A program made the translations under genes and the position numbers. The notes under the pieces are model-generated. The model searched no databases. It was not told the DNA's origin and was given only the letters and a program-made list of their open reading frames with translations. Of a DNA stretch of 64,000 bases, positions 50,169 to 60,800 are shown piece after piece (within the stretch, counting starts at the first letter, position 1; each line of letters opens with the position of its first letter). This DNA comes from HRBIN30 sp964534275 (GTDB taxonomy: Bacteria > Desulfobacterota > Binatia > HRBIN30), in contig CAZHQG010000001.1 of the NCBI GenBank assembly GCA_964534275.1, positions 124,001 through 188,000 on the forward strand. Reading direction: 5' to 3'.

Positions 50169-52775
50169 TTAGGGCCCTTGACGCGCGCGGGTGACGAGCT
50201 CGTGGAGGCGGAGCAAGGCTTCGATGGGGGTGAGCCGCTCGACATCGATTTGTGCAAGCTCGTCGCGAAGCTGGTCGACGGCGGGTACGAACAAGGGCAT
50301 TTGCGTGGCCTCGGTTCGTTCTTCGTGCGCGCGGGCCAAGCGTGGCTGGCCTGTGGCATCCAGTTCAGCTTGTTCCAGATTCGCGAGGATTTCTTTCGCG
50401 CGGCGGACAACGGCCTCAGGGACACCGGCGAGCCGCGCCACCTCGATGCCGTAACTTTTCGAGGCCGCTCCGGGTACGATCCGGCGAAGGAAAATCACCT
50501 CTCCCTTCCACTCGCGAACTGCAACCGAGCAGTTGCGGATTCGCGGGTGTACCCGGGCGAGGTCGGTGAGTTCGTGGTAGTGAGTCGCAAACAAAACCAG
50601 TGGTCGACGGGGAGACTCGTGTAGGTATTCCGCCACTGACCACGCGATGGAAATGCCATCGAAGGTGCTGGTGCCGCGCCCGATTTCGTCGAGGATCACC
50701 AGGCTGCGGTCGCTGAGGTGGTTGAGGATGTTGGCCGTTTCCTTCATTTCCACCATGAAGGTCGACTCGCCCTCAGCAAGGTTGTCGGAAGCGCCAACGC
50801 GCGTGAACAGACGATCGACTAAGCCGATCTCCGCCTCTGTCGCTGGTACGAAACTTCCCATTTGGGCAAGCAACACGATCAAGGCTACTTGGCGGAGGTA
50901 GGTGGATTTACCGGCCATGTTCGGACCGGTTAACACGATGATTTGCGCTTGTTCCGGGTCGAGTTCCGTGTCGTTGGGCACGAAGCTGGACGCATTGCCC
51001 ATCGCTTCCACCACTGGGTGCCGCCCGTCACGAATGCGCAGTTCGCGTCCCTGATGGAGGCGTGGTCGCACATAGCGGTGCTTCTCCGCCGTGGTGGCTA
51101 GGGCGCAAAGGGCATCCAACGTGGCCAGTGCGCGCGCCGACTCAGAGAGCCGCGCTTGCACCGACGCGGCCTCCTCGACGAGTTGAGCAAACACTTGCGC
51201 TTCGCGTGTCCGCAACCGCTCTTCAGCACCCAGAATGCGCTGCTCGTAATCCTCGAGCTCGGTAGTGACAAAGCGTTCGGCGTTGGCCGTGGTTTGCTTG
51301 CGCCGGTAATCCGGCGGAACGAGGTGCAAATTGGGCTTGGTAACCTCGATGTAGTAGCCGAAGACGTTGTTGTAGCGTACCTTCAACGAGGCGATGCCTG
51401 TGCGGGCCCGCTCGCGAGCCTCTAGGTCGGCAAGCACTTGCCGGCCACTATGGGCGAGGTGGCGGAGTTCGTCGATCAGAGAATCGAAACCGTTGCGAAT
51501 CGTTGGGCCCTGGTGAAGCTGGTGCGGAGGCTCGTCGACCAATGCTTGTTCGAGCCGTTGGGCAAGCTCGGGCAGCGGGTGCAAATCCTCGCTCAGCCGG
51601 CGCAGCAGCCCGGCTCCGGCGGGAGCGAGTTCGAGTTTGAGCGTTGCCACTGCGTCCAAGGAACGGCGCAGGTGGACCAAGTCGCGGGGCTGTACGCGAC
51701 GTGCGGCGAGGCGGGCGGTGAGGCGTTCGAGATCGCCGAGTCGGGCGAGGTCTTGTTCGAGCGCTCGTCGCCAGGTGCCTCGCTCTACGAGCTCTTCGAC
51801 CGCGTCGAGCCGGCTGCCGATCCGCTGCAAGTCGGCGAGTGGCGCCAGTACCCAGCGGCGGAGTTCTCGGCTGCCCATGGCTGTGCGTGTGTGATCGAGG
51901 ACCCAGAGCAGCGACCCTCGAACCTCACCGCGGAGGTTCGTGACCAATTCGAGATTTCGCTGAGTGGCTCGGTCAAGATACAGCGTGCGTGGTGTTTCGC
52001 TGGTCGCGGGCAAGCGAAGATGGGCCAGGCTGGCGCGGTGGGTCCGCTCGAGGTACTGGAGTGCAGCGCCCAGCGCCCGGCACAAAAGTTCGGGGTACGC
52101 GTCGGTGGATCGCTCCCGGAGCCAAGCTGCGCCAGCGTCCGGCGCAAACGAGGCCGTGGGCAGACGCGTCACGCTGCTTGTCGGGATTCGCTGCGGAAGT
52201 TCTTGGGCAAGGCTCGCGTCTGCTTCGTCGATCAGGACCTCCCGCGGGTCGAGGCGGTTCAGCATGTCCCAGAACGACTGCCGCTCAGCGCAGACATGGA
52301 ATTGCATCTCTCCGGTCGAAAGATCGGCCGCCACCAGTGCGGCGCGCTCTGCTTCGCGCGCGATTGCCACAAGGTAATTGGGAAGACGGGGGTCGAGGTA
52401 CTCTTCCTCGGTGACCGTTCCCGGAGTGACTACCCGCACGACCGCACGTTGCACCAAGCCCTTGGCCGTTGCCGGGTCTTCCATTTGCTCGCAAATGGCC
52501 ACTTTCAGTCCGGCTGCAAGCAATTTGGCGATGTAGCTCTGTGCAGCGAAGTGCGGAACGCCACACATGGGAATCGGCACCTCATCCTTGCGGCTCCGAG
52601 TGGTAAGCGCGACGTCGAGGATCGGAGCAGCGCGTTCCGCATCGTCGAAAAACAGCTCGTAAAAATCTCCCAGCCGAAAGAACAGTAGGGCATCCGGATA
52701 CTCTGCCTTGAGCCGGAGGTACTGTTCCATCATCGGTGTCAGTTTTGGTTGCGCCCGCTCCATCGCCGCCGCCAT
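50169..52775 (-). CDS. mutS: DNA mismatch repair ATPase MutS
   Basis: Mismatch recognition protein. In the 868-residue version starting at ATG 52773-52775, Phe38 and Glu40 of LGDFYELF form the mismatch-contacting Phe-x-Glu, followed by connector, lever and clamp domains, the Walker A TGPNMAGKSTYLRQ, the Walker B region LVILDEIGRGTSTFDG and the C-terminal dimerisation helices. It is a MutS1-type enzyme. The frame opens further upstream with TTG at 52802; ATG 52763 is another option. No mutL next to it. Divergent from the Cys-rich secreted protein over 214 bp. Confidence 0.97.
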   Translation of the reverse strand: MAAAMERAQPKLTPMMEQYLRLKAEYPDALLFFRLGDFYELFFDDAERAAPILDVALTTRSRKDEVPIPMCGVPHFAAQSYIAKLLAAGLKVAICEQMEDPATAKGLVQRAVVRVVTPGTVTEEEYLDPRLPNYLVAIAREAERAALVAADLSTGEMQFHVCAERQSFWDMLNRLDPREVLIDEADASLAQELPQRIPTSSVTRLPTASFAPDAGAAWLRERSTDAYPELLCRALGAALQYLERTHRASLAHLRLPATSETPRTLYLDRATQRNLELVTNLRGEVRGSLLWVLDHTRTAMGSRELRRWVLAPLADLQRIGSRLDAVEELVERGTWRRALEQDLARLGDLERLTARLAARRVQPRDLVHLRRSLDAVATLKLELAPAGAGLLRRLSEDLHPLPELAQRLEQALVDEPPHQLHQGPTIRNGFDSLIDELRHLAHSGRQVLADLEARERARTGIASLKVRYNNVFGYYIEVTKPNLHLVPPDYRRKQTTANAERFVTTELEDYEQRILGAEERLRTREAQVFAQLVEEAASVQARLSESARALATLDALCALATTAEKHRYVRPRLHQGRELRIRDGRHPVVEAMGNASSFVPNDTELDPEQAQIIVLTGPNMAGKSTYLRQVALIVLLAQMGSFVPATEAEIGLVDRLFTRVGASDNLAEGESTFMVEMKETANILNHLSDRSLVILDEIGRGTSTFDGISIAWSVAEYLHESPRRPLVLFATHYHELTDLARVHPRIRNCSVAVREWKGEVIFLRRIVPGAASKSYGIEVARLAGVPEAVVRRAKEILANLEQAELDATGQPRLARAHEERTEATQMPLFVPAVDQLRDELAQIDVERLTPIEALLRLHELVTRARQGP

Positions 52776-52989
52776 ATTGGCACCCGTAGTTGCATGCGGC
52801 AACGTGACCGGAGCCCGGCTTCAGGATCGCCCGCCAAGAAATTTTGTCTCTTCGTTTGTTGACTCCGGCGCTGAGCGAAGCGTACGATCCCGCGCGGTTC
52901 GAGCGTGCGACGGTGCACGCGTGGACTTTGCGGCCTAGTTTGGTGCACTCGCCGCCCACGACGAAGCGAAGAGCCGAAAGGATGAGGCT

Positions 52990-55026
52990 ATGAACAAACA
53001 ACGGGGCAATGGCGCTCAGAGTCCATGGAGTTGGTTTGTCATCGTCGTCGGAGCTGCTTTGGTCTTGGGCGTCGGGTCTGTGCGCCCGGTATGGGCAACC
53101 GTGGTGCAGAATCCGTGTGCCGGGGTGGCAGACGGCACCCCGTGTGACGATTCGGATCCGTGTACCGTGGGAGAGTCTTGTCAAGGTGAGGTTTGCACAG
53201 GTGGAAGTCCCGCCCCGGACGGTACATCCTGCGACGATTTCGACCCGTGTACCGTAAACGATACCTGCATCGACGGATTATGCCAGGGTGGCGGTGCGAA
53301 CCCACAATGTGGGTGCTGCCAATTCGACTCGTACCTTTCGAGCGTTTTTGGCGAAACGGCAGCTTCGGTCTTCGGGTCCTGCTCTAGCCCGGTCACGGAA
53401 AGTTTTTGTTCCCAGGAGCTTGGCGGAACGTTTCAATCGGGAGCATCGTGCAACTTGGAAACCGGCCTTTGCGAACCAGCCGCTACGTGCGGAAACGAGG
53501 TCGTCGAAGCCGGGGAAGAATGCGACGACGGCAACACGGTCGGCGGTGACTGCTGTGACGCGCAGTGCCATTTCGAACCCGTCGAGAGCCCCTGCGACGA
53601 TGGCAACGCGTGCACGATAGAAGATGCGTGCGACGGCGAGGGGAGTTGCGTAGGTGGTGTACCGCTGACCTGCGACGATGGGAACGTTTGCAACGGCGTG
53701 GAGAGCTGCGATCCGCAGTTCGGTTGTCAGGCGGGGACGCCGCTGAACTGTGACGATGGGAACGTTTGCAACGGTGTGGAGAGCTGCGATCCGCAGTTGG
53801 GTTGCCAAGCAGGCACACCTGTTTCCTGCGCTCCCGCGGTGCCCCCGTGTGAGGCTGGGGAACAATGCAATCCCTCGACTGGGCTTTGCGAGCCTTTGCC
53901 GGACCCACCGAACACAACGCCTTGTGATCTTGACCAAAACGTGTGTACCACTGACCGGTGCGACGGTGCTGGAAGCTGCGTCTTCGTAGAGAACGCGGCT
54001 TCAGGGACCTCCTGCGACGACGGCCTGTTCTGCAACGGCACCGACACCTGCGACGGAAGCGGCACCTGTGAGCACAGCGGCGACCCGTGCGTCGGCGGGG
54101 CGGAGTGCAACCAGATCTGCAACGAGGCGCAAGACAACTGCTTCGACCCGCCCGGCACTCCATGCAGCGACGATGGCCTGGTGTGCACGGCCGACGCTTG
54201 CAACGGCTCCGGCTCCTGTGCCCACACTGCCCTGCCACCGGCCCAGTGCCCGAAGGGCTACGTGCTGCTCGAAGCCCCAAGCACCGCCACGGCAACGGCC
54301 CGCTTGGAGAGAGACGGGCAAGCAGTTGGTGCGGCGTGTGCCGAGAGTGCAAAGTTGTTGCGTTCCGCGCAAATTGCGGGGGATGCGGTTGCCCAGGCAA
54401 GTGCGGGCTCGGGCCTGAGCCTCAACCAGCAGGCGACAGTTGGTGGGGCGTGTGTGACCGGTGGAGGTCCGATTTCTCTGGGGGCCAGTGCCCAGTGTGC
54501 GGGCGGGCAAGGGAGTCCCGGCGCATTCGGGCAAGTGCTGAGCGACTGTATTGGGGCGGCGGATCTGGCCGATGTGCGGCGCGGAGCACTGATGGCGCTG
54601 CCTGCGAACCAGACGTTCGGGCCGGTGACGGTCGGGAGCAACACCACTGTGAACGTGAGCGGGTTCGGCGCTGTGCCGGTGATCGACTACCAGTCGTTGG
54701 TGGTGAAGCCGAACAAGACGTTGACGATCCAGGGTGGTGCGGGCACGCAAGCGGTCGTGGTGCGGGTGGCTGGGGATTTGCGGGTGCGGCGGGGTGCGAA
54801 GATTGTGGGGACCGGAATGTCGGGAGCCCCTGGGAGTCGGATTTTGATTTTGGTGGGAAACGAAGCATTTCTCCGCCGGAGTAGCCGGGTGGAGGGGACG
54901 GTGTATGCGCTGGGGAAGGTACGAGCCGGATGGGACTCCGCCGTGGAGGGGGCGTTGCTGAGCAAGACGCGCATTGAGGTGGGCCGCTCGGCAGTGGTGA
55001 ACCACGTTCCGTGGGTGTTGTGGTAG
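52990..55026 (+). CDS. Secreted Cys-rich repeat protein with NHVPWxLW C-terminal domain (paralog A)
   Basis: Exported 678-residue protein of unknown function. A signal peptide with a long basic n-region ends near VRPVWA. About residues 40-415 are Cys-rich modules: CDDSDPCTVGESCQGEVC-type units, one DUF4215-like unit (CGNEVVEAGEECDDGN), and two near-identical 26-residue copies beginning CDDGNVCNGVESCDPQ. From CPKGYVLLEAPS (about 418) to the end is a beta-rich domain of about 260 residues without repeats of cysteine, with GDLRVRRGAKIVGTGMSG and GTVYALGKVRAGWDSAVEGALLSKTRIEVG, ending NHVPWVLW. This order resembles ice-binding-like or bactofilin-like beta solenoids, by eye only. The protein at 55756 shares this domain. 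The start follows AAAGGATGAGG; an intrinsic terminator follows the stop. Confidence 0.85.
   Translation: MNKQRGNGAQSPWSWFVIVVGAALVLGVGSVRPVWATVVQNPCAGVADGTPCDDSDPCTVGESCQGEVCTGGSPAPDGTSCDDFDPCTVNDTCIDGLCQGGGANPQCGCCQFDSYLSSVFGETAASVFGSCSSPVTESFCSQELGGTFQSGASCNLETGLCEPAATCGNEVVEAGEECDDGNTVGGDCCDAQCHFEPVESPCDDGNACTIEDACDGEGSCVGGVPLTCDDGNVCNGVESCDPQFGCQAGTPLNCDDGNVCNGVESCDPQLGCQAGTPVSCAPAVPPCEAGEQCNPSTGLCEPLPDPPNTTPCDLDQNVCTTDRCDGAGSCVFVENAASGTSCDDGLFCNGTDTCDGSGTCEHSGDPCVGGAECNQICNEAQDNCFDPPGTPCSDDGLVCTADACNGSGSCAHTALPPAQCPKGYVLLEAPSTATATARLERDGQAVGAACAESAKLLRSAQIAGDAVAQASAGSGLSLNQQATVGGACVTGGGPISLGASAQCAGGQGSPGAFGQVLSDCIGAADLADVRRGALMALPANQTFGPVTVGSNTTVNVSGFGAVPVIDYQSLVVKPNKTLTIQGGAGTQAVVVRVAGDLRVRRGAKIVGTGMSGAPGSRILILVGNEAFLRRSSRVEGTVYALGKVRAGWDSAVEGALLSKTRIEVGRSAVVNHVPWVLW
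53671..53826 (+). repeat. Two 78-bp tandem repeats inside the Cys-rich gene
   Basis: Copies at 53671-53748 and 53749-53826 are nearly identical at DNA level and each encodes 26 residues (CDDGNVCNGVESCDPQ... ending AGTPLN or AGTPVS). The high DNA similarity points to a recent in-frame duplication; copy number may vary among strains. Confidence 0.9.
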
Positions 55027-55055
55027 GGGTGGTCTCGTAGCAGCCGTGCATTGCA

Positions 55056-55094
55056 GGAGCCTCCCGGCCACACCGGGAGGCTCCCGGTGTTTTC
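55056..55094 (+). terminator. Intrinsic terminator of paralog A
   Basis: Perfect 12-bp stem GGAGCCTCCCGG (55056-55067) / CCGGGAGGCTCC (55073-55084) with a 5-nt loop, followed by a short T-run (GTGTTTTCTG). It begins 30 bp after the stop codon of the Cys-rich gene. Confidence 0.8.
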
Positions 55095-55144
55095 TGTAGA
55101 GGACAACTCTTGTGGCTGCGCTATCCGGCCTTTGGTCGTTTCGG

Positions 55145-55281
55145 CTAGGAGCCTGTCGCAGAAATCAGAGTTGAGAGATCGCGAGGCTCACGGAAGCCCA
55201 AAGGTGCACGATCTCACCTTGGCCAGGGCTAACAGAATCCCGGAAAGCGAGCATTCCCGGCTTTCTCCGATGGGCTCCTAG
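55145..55281. mobile_element. MITE-like element, 137 bp
   Basis: The ends form an inverted repeat: CTAGGAGCCTGTCGCAGAAA at 55145-55164, and the complement of 55262-55281 reads CTAGGAGCCCATCGGAGAAA; 17 of 20 positions agree. The outer CTAG at each end may be a 4-bp target duplication with the terminal repeat starting GAGCC. The 97-bp interior has no coding potential. A miniature element mobilised by a transposase elsewhere, or an IS remnant, would look like this. No second copy was seen in the window. Confidence 0.5.
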
Positions 55282-55755
55282 GTCCCGGGCGAGGCCACTC
55301 TGGTCGGGAGCCTCCGTGGCTGGCGAACGGGAACCGGGAAGGTCATACAAGGCCCGGAGCTGGCGGGATGGAGTTTTCCCCGGTCACGAGTTCCCGGGAA
55401 AGATTGCTCAGGACGAGTCGACAGAGGCGTTTAGCAGTCGTTTTTCGCTCGACGTGACTCTGGAGGAGTCCCCCTTCCGAGTTGGGGCAAGAGTTGTGAT
55501 TGCGTTGGCAGCGTGGGTTTCGTGCACCGGTCTACGCAGCTTTTAAGCGTCTTCTCACAGCAAGACTGACCAACGTACTTTGTCGCACTCAACCTACGCC
55601 GGGGTGGGCGACACGGCGGCAAAAAAATTCGTTGCTTCGCGGTGCAACTCAATCATAAATACGGACTGGACGGTAAAGTTCGTTGGTCGACTGCTCGAGA
55701 CCAGCGAGGAGCGCTCCGGAGAAATAAGTAGGAACCCCAGTGGGAGGGAAGACAG

Positions 55756-57750
55756 ATGAGAATCGTTCGACTCGCGTGGGCTGCAGGGATGATGGGTTTG
55801 CTTGTCGCGTCATCACCAGCGGCGGGGCAGTTCAATTTATCCGTGCACCGGGCTGCCGACGGAACCGTTTACCAGGCGATTGTCGTACCCACACCCCTAA
55901 CGGGGGGAGCCGAACAGGTACGGATAACAACGGTCGCCGGTTCTGTTCAAGGCGTGCAGTCGTGCTCGGTAACCGGTGGAACCTCCGGTATGACTGTCGC
56001 CACAGTGGCCGGTGTCGACACCTTTGTTGGTTCCCTGCACCCCATTAGTCAGGTTCTGAGAACCAACGTCTTAACGCCGAGCGGGGGCGGGATAGGTTTC
56101 AGCCCAGGTGGCAGCGGAAAGCTATCGGTTGGGACCATAGAAGTTTGTGCGAACCCGGCGGACTGTTCAGGGGGAGATCCGGATGCCTACATTTACGACC
56201 TGGACGGCAACGTTGTCACGTCTGGCGCCATTGCTGGCGATCCGGTGCCGGTAGCATGCACTGCGGCTTCCGTAACTGCGCCGTGCTCGTCCGGGAATTT
56301 CAGCGCGTTTGGCTTTGGGCTCAGCCGTGACGTGGACACGAAAACCTGCAACGTTCAGCCCACCACTACCCGGACAGTGTGCGGCCCGACTCCAGGCGAT
56401 GGATTCGCTGTACAGCCGGGTCAACTCGTGGTCTTTATGTACCAGGGTGGGCTGGTCAACACAGGCTTTTCGGTAGGGGCTGCAGGCTTTCGGATAGATA
56501 CAAACGGGGCAAACGATCCGAACTGCAGTCCAAACACGGTGATTGGGGCCGACGGGCAGAACCAGAGCGCACCTCCCCCACCTCCACCGACACCGACCCC
56601 GACACGTACAGCGACGCCGACTCCCACGGCGACGCCAACGCCAACTTGTGATGACAATAACGAGTGTACCGCGGATAGCTGGGATGGGACGCAATGCGTC
56701 CACCAAGCGGTTCCAGATGGAACGCCCTGCTCCGATGGCAACGCTTGCACGCAGGGCGAGCAGTGTCAGGCTGGGTCTTGCCAAGGAGGAATCCCTGTAA
56801 ATTGTGACGATGGTAACGAGTGTACATCGGATAGTTGCAGTCCGGCTTTGGGGTGTGTCAACAACCCTCTACCTGCACAAAGTCCCTGCACCGATGACGG
56901 TAGGGTATGCACGGAAGATGTTTGCGACGGCTCAGGCAGTTGTGTCCACGTTGACGTGCCTGCCACGGACTGTCCCAAGGGATACGCGGTGTTAGAGGTT
57001 CCGAGTGCCGCGCAGGGAACGCTATTTGCGCGGCGCACCTCTCAGGTGACAGGGCCGGCATGCGTCGAGAGCGCACGACTTGGTCGCTCTGCGACAATCC
57101 AAGGGGATTTGTTGGCGGGCGCAGCAACAGGGACTGCAATCCGCGTGGGCAGAGAGGCCCAGGTAACCGGGGTATGCGTGACTGGCGGAGGGCAAATAGC
57201 GATCGGTAGGAGTGGCCAATGTGTGAGCGGACAAGGAAGACCGGATAGTTATGGTGCCGTATTGAGTTCCTGCATGAATGCAGCCGATTTGGCGGACGCG
57301 CGAGTCGGTGCGTTGTTGGGACTGCCTGCAAGTCAGACTTTCGGTCCTGTAACCATATCAAGCGATTACACGTTGGATGTAACGAGCCATGGCGCGGTCC
57401 CTGTGATTCAGTACGCCTCTTTGAGGCTGAAACGTGACCGGACGCTCACGATTCAAGGGAATTTTTCCACGGAAGCGGTCATTGTTCGTGTTACCGGAAA
57501 CCTCACCCTGGGGCGCGGTGCGAAGATTCTAGGGGTGGGTATGAGCGGGAACCCGGCGGAAAGGATTCTTTTCTTGGTAGGTGACACTGCTGTTGTGCGC
57601 AAAAACGGCATCGTTCACGGCACATTGTTCGGCCAAAACCGTGTTTTCGTGGGCTGGAATGCTTCTGTGGATGGAGCCCTTTTGAGCAACAGCAAGATTG
57701 AGGTCGGGCGAACGGCGCGGTTGAATCATGTCCCGTGGAGCCTTTGGTAA
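55756..57750 (+). CDS. Secreted protein with NHVPWxLW C-terminal domain (paralog B)
   Basis: Exported 664-residue protein. Signal peptide MRIVRLAWAAGMMGLLVASSPAAGQ. The N-terminal domain (about 26-270) is beta-rich and unrelated to paralog A. A Pro-Thr-rich linker (about 272-296) leads to three Cys-rich units (CDDNNECTADSWDG, CSDGNACTQGEQCQAGSCQGG, CDDGNECTSDSC) and then to the same C-terminal domain as paralog A, from CPKGYAVLEVPS to NHVPWSLW, roughly half of the positions being identical by eye. GNLTLGRGAKILGVGMSGNP and VDGALLSNSKIEVG align directly with A. Wobble positions are clearly less GC-rich than in A, which suggests a different origin or age. Function unknown; a cell-surface or matrix role is likely. 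Convergent with the beta-helix gene. Confidence 0.85.
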   Translation: MRIVRLAWAAGMMGLLVASSPAAGQFNLSVHRAADGTVYQAIVVPTPLTGGAEQVRITTVAGSVQGVQSCSVTGGTSGMTVATVAGVDTFVGSLHPISQVLRTNVLTPSGGGIGFSPGGSGKLSVGTIEVCANPADCSGGDPDAYIYDLDGNVVTSGAIAGDPVPVACTAASVTAPCSSGNFSAFGFGLSRDVDTKTCNVQPTTTRTVCGPTPGDGFAVQPGQLVVFMYQGGLVNTGFSVGAAGFRIDTNGANDPNCSPNTVIGADGQNQSAPPPPPPTPTPTRTATPTPTATPTPTCDDNNECTADSWDGTQCVHQAVPDGTPCSDGNACTQGEQCQAGSCQGGIPVNCDDGNECTSDSCSPALGCVNNPLPAQSPCTDDGRVCTEDVCDGSGSCVHVDVPATDCPKGYAVLEVPSAAQGTLFARRTSQVTGPACVESARLGRSATIQGDLLAGAATGTAIRVGREAQVTGVCVTGGGQIAIGRSGQCVSGQGRPDSYGAVLSSCMNAADLADARVGALLGLPASQTFGPVTISSDYTLDVTSHGAVPVIQYASLRLKRDRTLTIQGNFSTEAVIVRVTGNLTLGRGAKILGVGMSGNPAERILFLVGDTAVVRKNGIVHGTLFGQNRVFVGWNASVDGALLSNSKIEVGRTARLNHVPWSLW

Positions 57751-57856
57751 AGAGGGCTGCGTTACGCGTTTTCGAGCCGGTAGCGTGGGGTGTGGGAAGT
57801 ACGTGGGGGAGCGGGGGAAGATCTTAGCTCACCCGCGTGATTAGCACGTTGGATCT

Positions 57857-60800
57857 TCACGGCGCGGTTTGATCGGGAATAGGGTAGTGGTAGCCGAGGT
57901 CTGCCGCTCCTTGGTCCGGAACGTGATCGGTCCGTGTAGTGAGGCTCGCAACGCCCGCTTCTAAAGCGGACACATCACCAGCGTCAACGGCCGGGCTTGT
58001 TCGCGCCTGTCCAGCAGCGCGCTGGCTAAGGCGAAAGTCGTCGTCCTTGTCTCCCTGACCCCCGATGATTCCGTCCGCGCCAGCCGGAAGGATGAAAAGA
58101 GGGTCCGCGACCGTGTCGCGCAAACCGAGAGGAGTTCCGGGCCCAAACGAATCCGATGCTAAATTGTAGTCGCCCGTGTAGCCCGGGAGAGAAAGCCGGT
58201 TGACTTGAAGACCGTGCGGCTGGTTGCCCGCGAAAATATTGCGGCGTACCACAGCGCCCTCAGACGGTGCTCGAGTGTCCGCGCCGCCGATGAGGACCCC
58301 TCGATTGTTGTTGAACGCAACCGTGTTTTGCAGGATTCGGGAAGCGTAAGAGCCGGTGATCGAACCATCGACAGCGATTCCGGTGCTTCCGTTAGCGTAC
58401 ACCAGGTTATTCCATATGAACGCTTCCGGTGAATCCCAAATGAGAACCCCTCGCCCCGCGTTGGAAAAGACTACCGTACTGAGAATTGCACTAGCGTTGG
58501 CATTCACGATCTGCAGTCCATTACTGCGATTGCGTCCCACCCTCGAGAACTCGATTCGCAGTTCCGTTACGTTCGTGGCGCGGACTCCTTCCTGGCCGTT
58601 GTCCGTCACTTCGAGCTTGCGAAGCTGGGCGCTACCACCGGAAAGGACAAGGCCTTCCAGCTGGTTTGAAAGGAAGCGTGCCGCTTCAACTTCCACCTCC
58701 GATGTAGTGCTCGCGAAACCCGCCTTTCGGTTGATCTCGGCTGAGCAGTGTTTGAGGACCGCTTTGGTCTCCTCAAGTGTCAGACCATTCAGGACATTTC
58801 CTGAGAAGCTGCAATCATCGATCTCCACGAACCCCCCGTTCAAGATTTGTAAGCCGTGTCCCTGGTTAGAGATTGCTTGCGCACCCCTGACTTGGCCTGA
58901 GGAAATTCCGCGCAGACTTATACCCTCCTGTAGGTTCGAAGTCGCGCGAATGTCATTCAGCACAACTGTTCCCCCGTTGATTCGGATCCCCTCTTGTTGA
59001 TTGTTTTCCAGTATTCCGCCCGTAACCTGTATGGTGCCGGAGCTTGCGAAGATCCCTTGCCGTTGATTCTGACTTGCTTGGACTTGGCTCAGTTGGAGGG
59101 TGCTGTCCGCCGCCAAGATACCTTCGCGGTGGTTGCGACTTGCTAGTATGTCTTGTGCCGTGACAGAGCTCGAGAAGACGCTGAGCCCCGCTTGGTCGTT
59201 GTCCGTCACAGCTAGCCTCACCAAACTGGCTGTGGCTCCGTTTTTTAAAAGGATCCCAGCTTGGCGGTTGCGCTTGAAGGCACTGCTTTCTGCGGTAAGG
59301 CTGCCAGCCTCTACAACGATTCCATTCCCAGCGTTACTTGTGAAGTTACTCGCCTGCACCGTTACGGCTGCCCCGTTCAGTGCCCAGCAGCCGTCCCCTC
59401 CATTACGCGCAACCAACGTGCCCGAGAGTCGCATGTCCCCGCCATTAATCACCACACCCCGAGACGAATTATAAAGCACCTTCGTGTTCCGGATAGACAG
59501 ACGGGAAGTATCGCTTACCCGGATTCCGACCTGGTTTCCACGAACTGTAACTGAATCCAACGTGATTTGTTCAGAACCGGTTCTGATTCGCAAACCGTCG
59601 GTGCCTCCTGAGACCGTCACTGAGTAGAGTCGAAGGAACTTTTTTGCGCCGAGCGTCACTACTGGACCTTGGCCGTTGGCATCGATTAGGGCACCGGGCA
59701 GGGCATGGAGTATAATTTCGCGGCCTGGGCGGCCCGAGTTGCCAAATGATAAGTTTGCTTCAGTCGCATTGCTCAAAAGGACGACCCGGTGACCTGCGCG
59801 GGCAATGGAAAGCGCTTTTGCAAGCGAGCGAAATGCAGTATCGCGAGTAAGCCCAGCCCTCTCATCTGCGCCGTTCGCAGGATCCACGTACAAGTTCCTA
59901 TAACGGAGAAGTCGGAGGCTGGCACAGGAACTTGGGGTGTTCGAGTTCCCATAGTGGTAACCAGCGTCGACCCAGCCTCGGTCGGGTCGACCATCTTTAC
60001 GCGTCGTCGCGCGGCTCAACCCAAGGCTTCGTGCCGAATCAACCCCAGCATCTACGGCGATGCTCAGAAAAGACTGCCCCGTCGAGGGATGACTCAATCG
60101 AAAGTCGTCGTCGGCGAAGCCAAGTCCACCTAAAGAGTTGTCGGGTCCGGCTGGATCGATGAAACCTGGATCGCCGAGTCGGTCCGTTGGATCGAGAAGA
60201 GTGCCATGCGCCACTCGATCTCCGATCACGTTGCCTCCGCTCAAGAAAGCAGGCAGCGAAGATTCATTCACCTGGTATCCCGCGACGGCGTTGCCGCTCG
60301 TGATGTTGTTGACCACCAGAGCACCGGGCGAACCGACCGACGTGCCCGAAATAAAGATTCCCCGATTCCCATTCGCATACACCGTGTTGTTTGACAAACA
60401 AGCGTTTGGCGAGCCCGTTACGTTTCCTGTGATCAGGACGCCGGACCGCCCATTGCCATAGACAAGGTTGTTGAACACCAGCACGTTCTTGGAATCCTGG
60501 ACATAAACTCCGTTACCCGAACAACCGGTAACGATGTTGTTGCTCACCACAGCATGATCGGAGCCAGATTTGATGTAAATGCCGTTTACCGCCCCAAAAA
60601 CCACAAAACCTTCAATCCGGACAGCGATTTTTCCGTTAATCAGGAAGCCAGCCGATTTTCCGGTGGCATCCAGCACAACAGGTCCCTCTGGGTCCCCCGT
60701 TTCAACTCCCCGAGTGTCAGCGTAAAAAGTTACTCTGCCGAAAGCGCGCGGCGAGAGATCACCTTCCTGGTAAGTGCCCGGGCCCACCACGATGCGATCG

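Larger units (their letters stand above)
55027..55755. other. Non-coding interval between the two paralogs
   Basis: A 729-bp stretch without a convincing gene. It holds an intrinsic terminator (55056) and a MITE-like element (55145-55281), listed separately. 55282-55755 has several short GGGAA/TTCCC-type inverted motifs (for example around 55330 and 55395) but nothing I can name; the promoter of paralog B must be in its last part, and GGGAGGGAAG before 55756 is its ribosome binding site. Confidence 0.6.
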
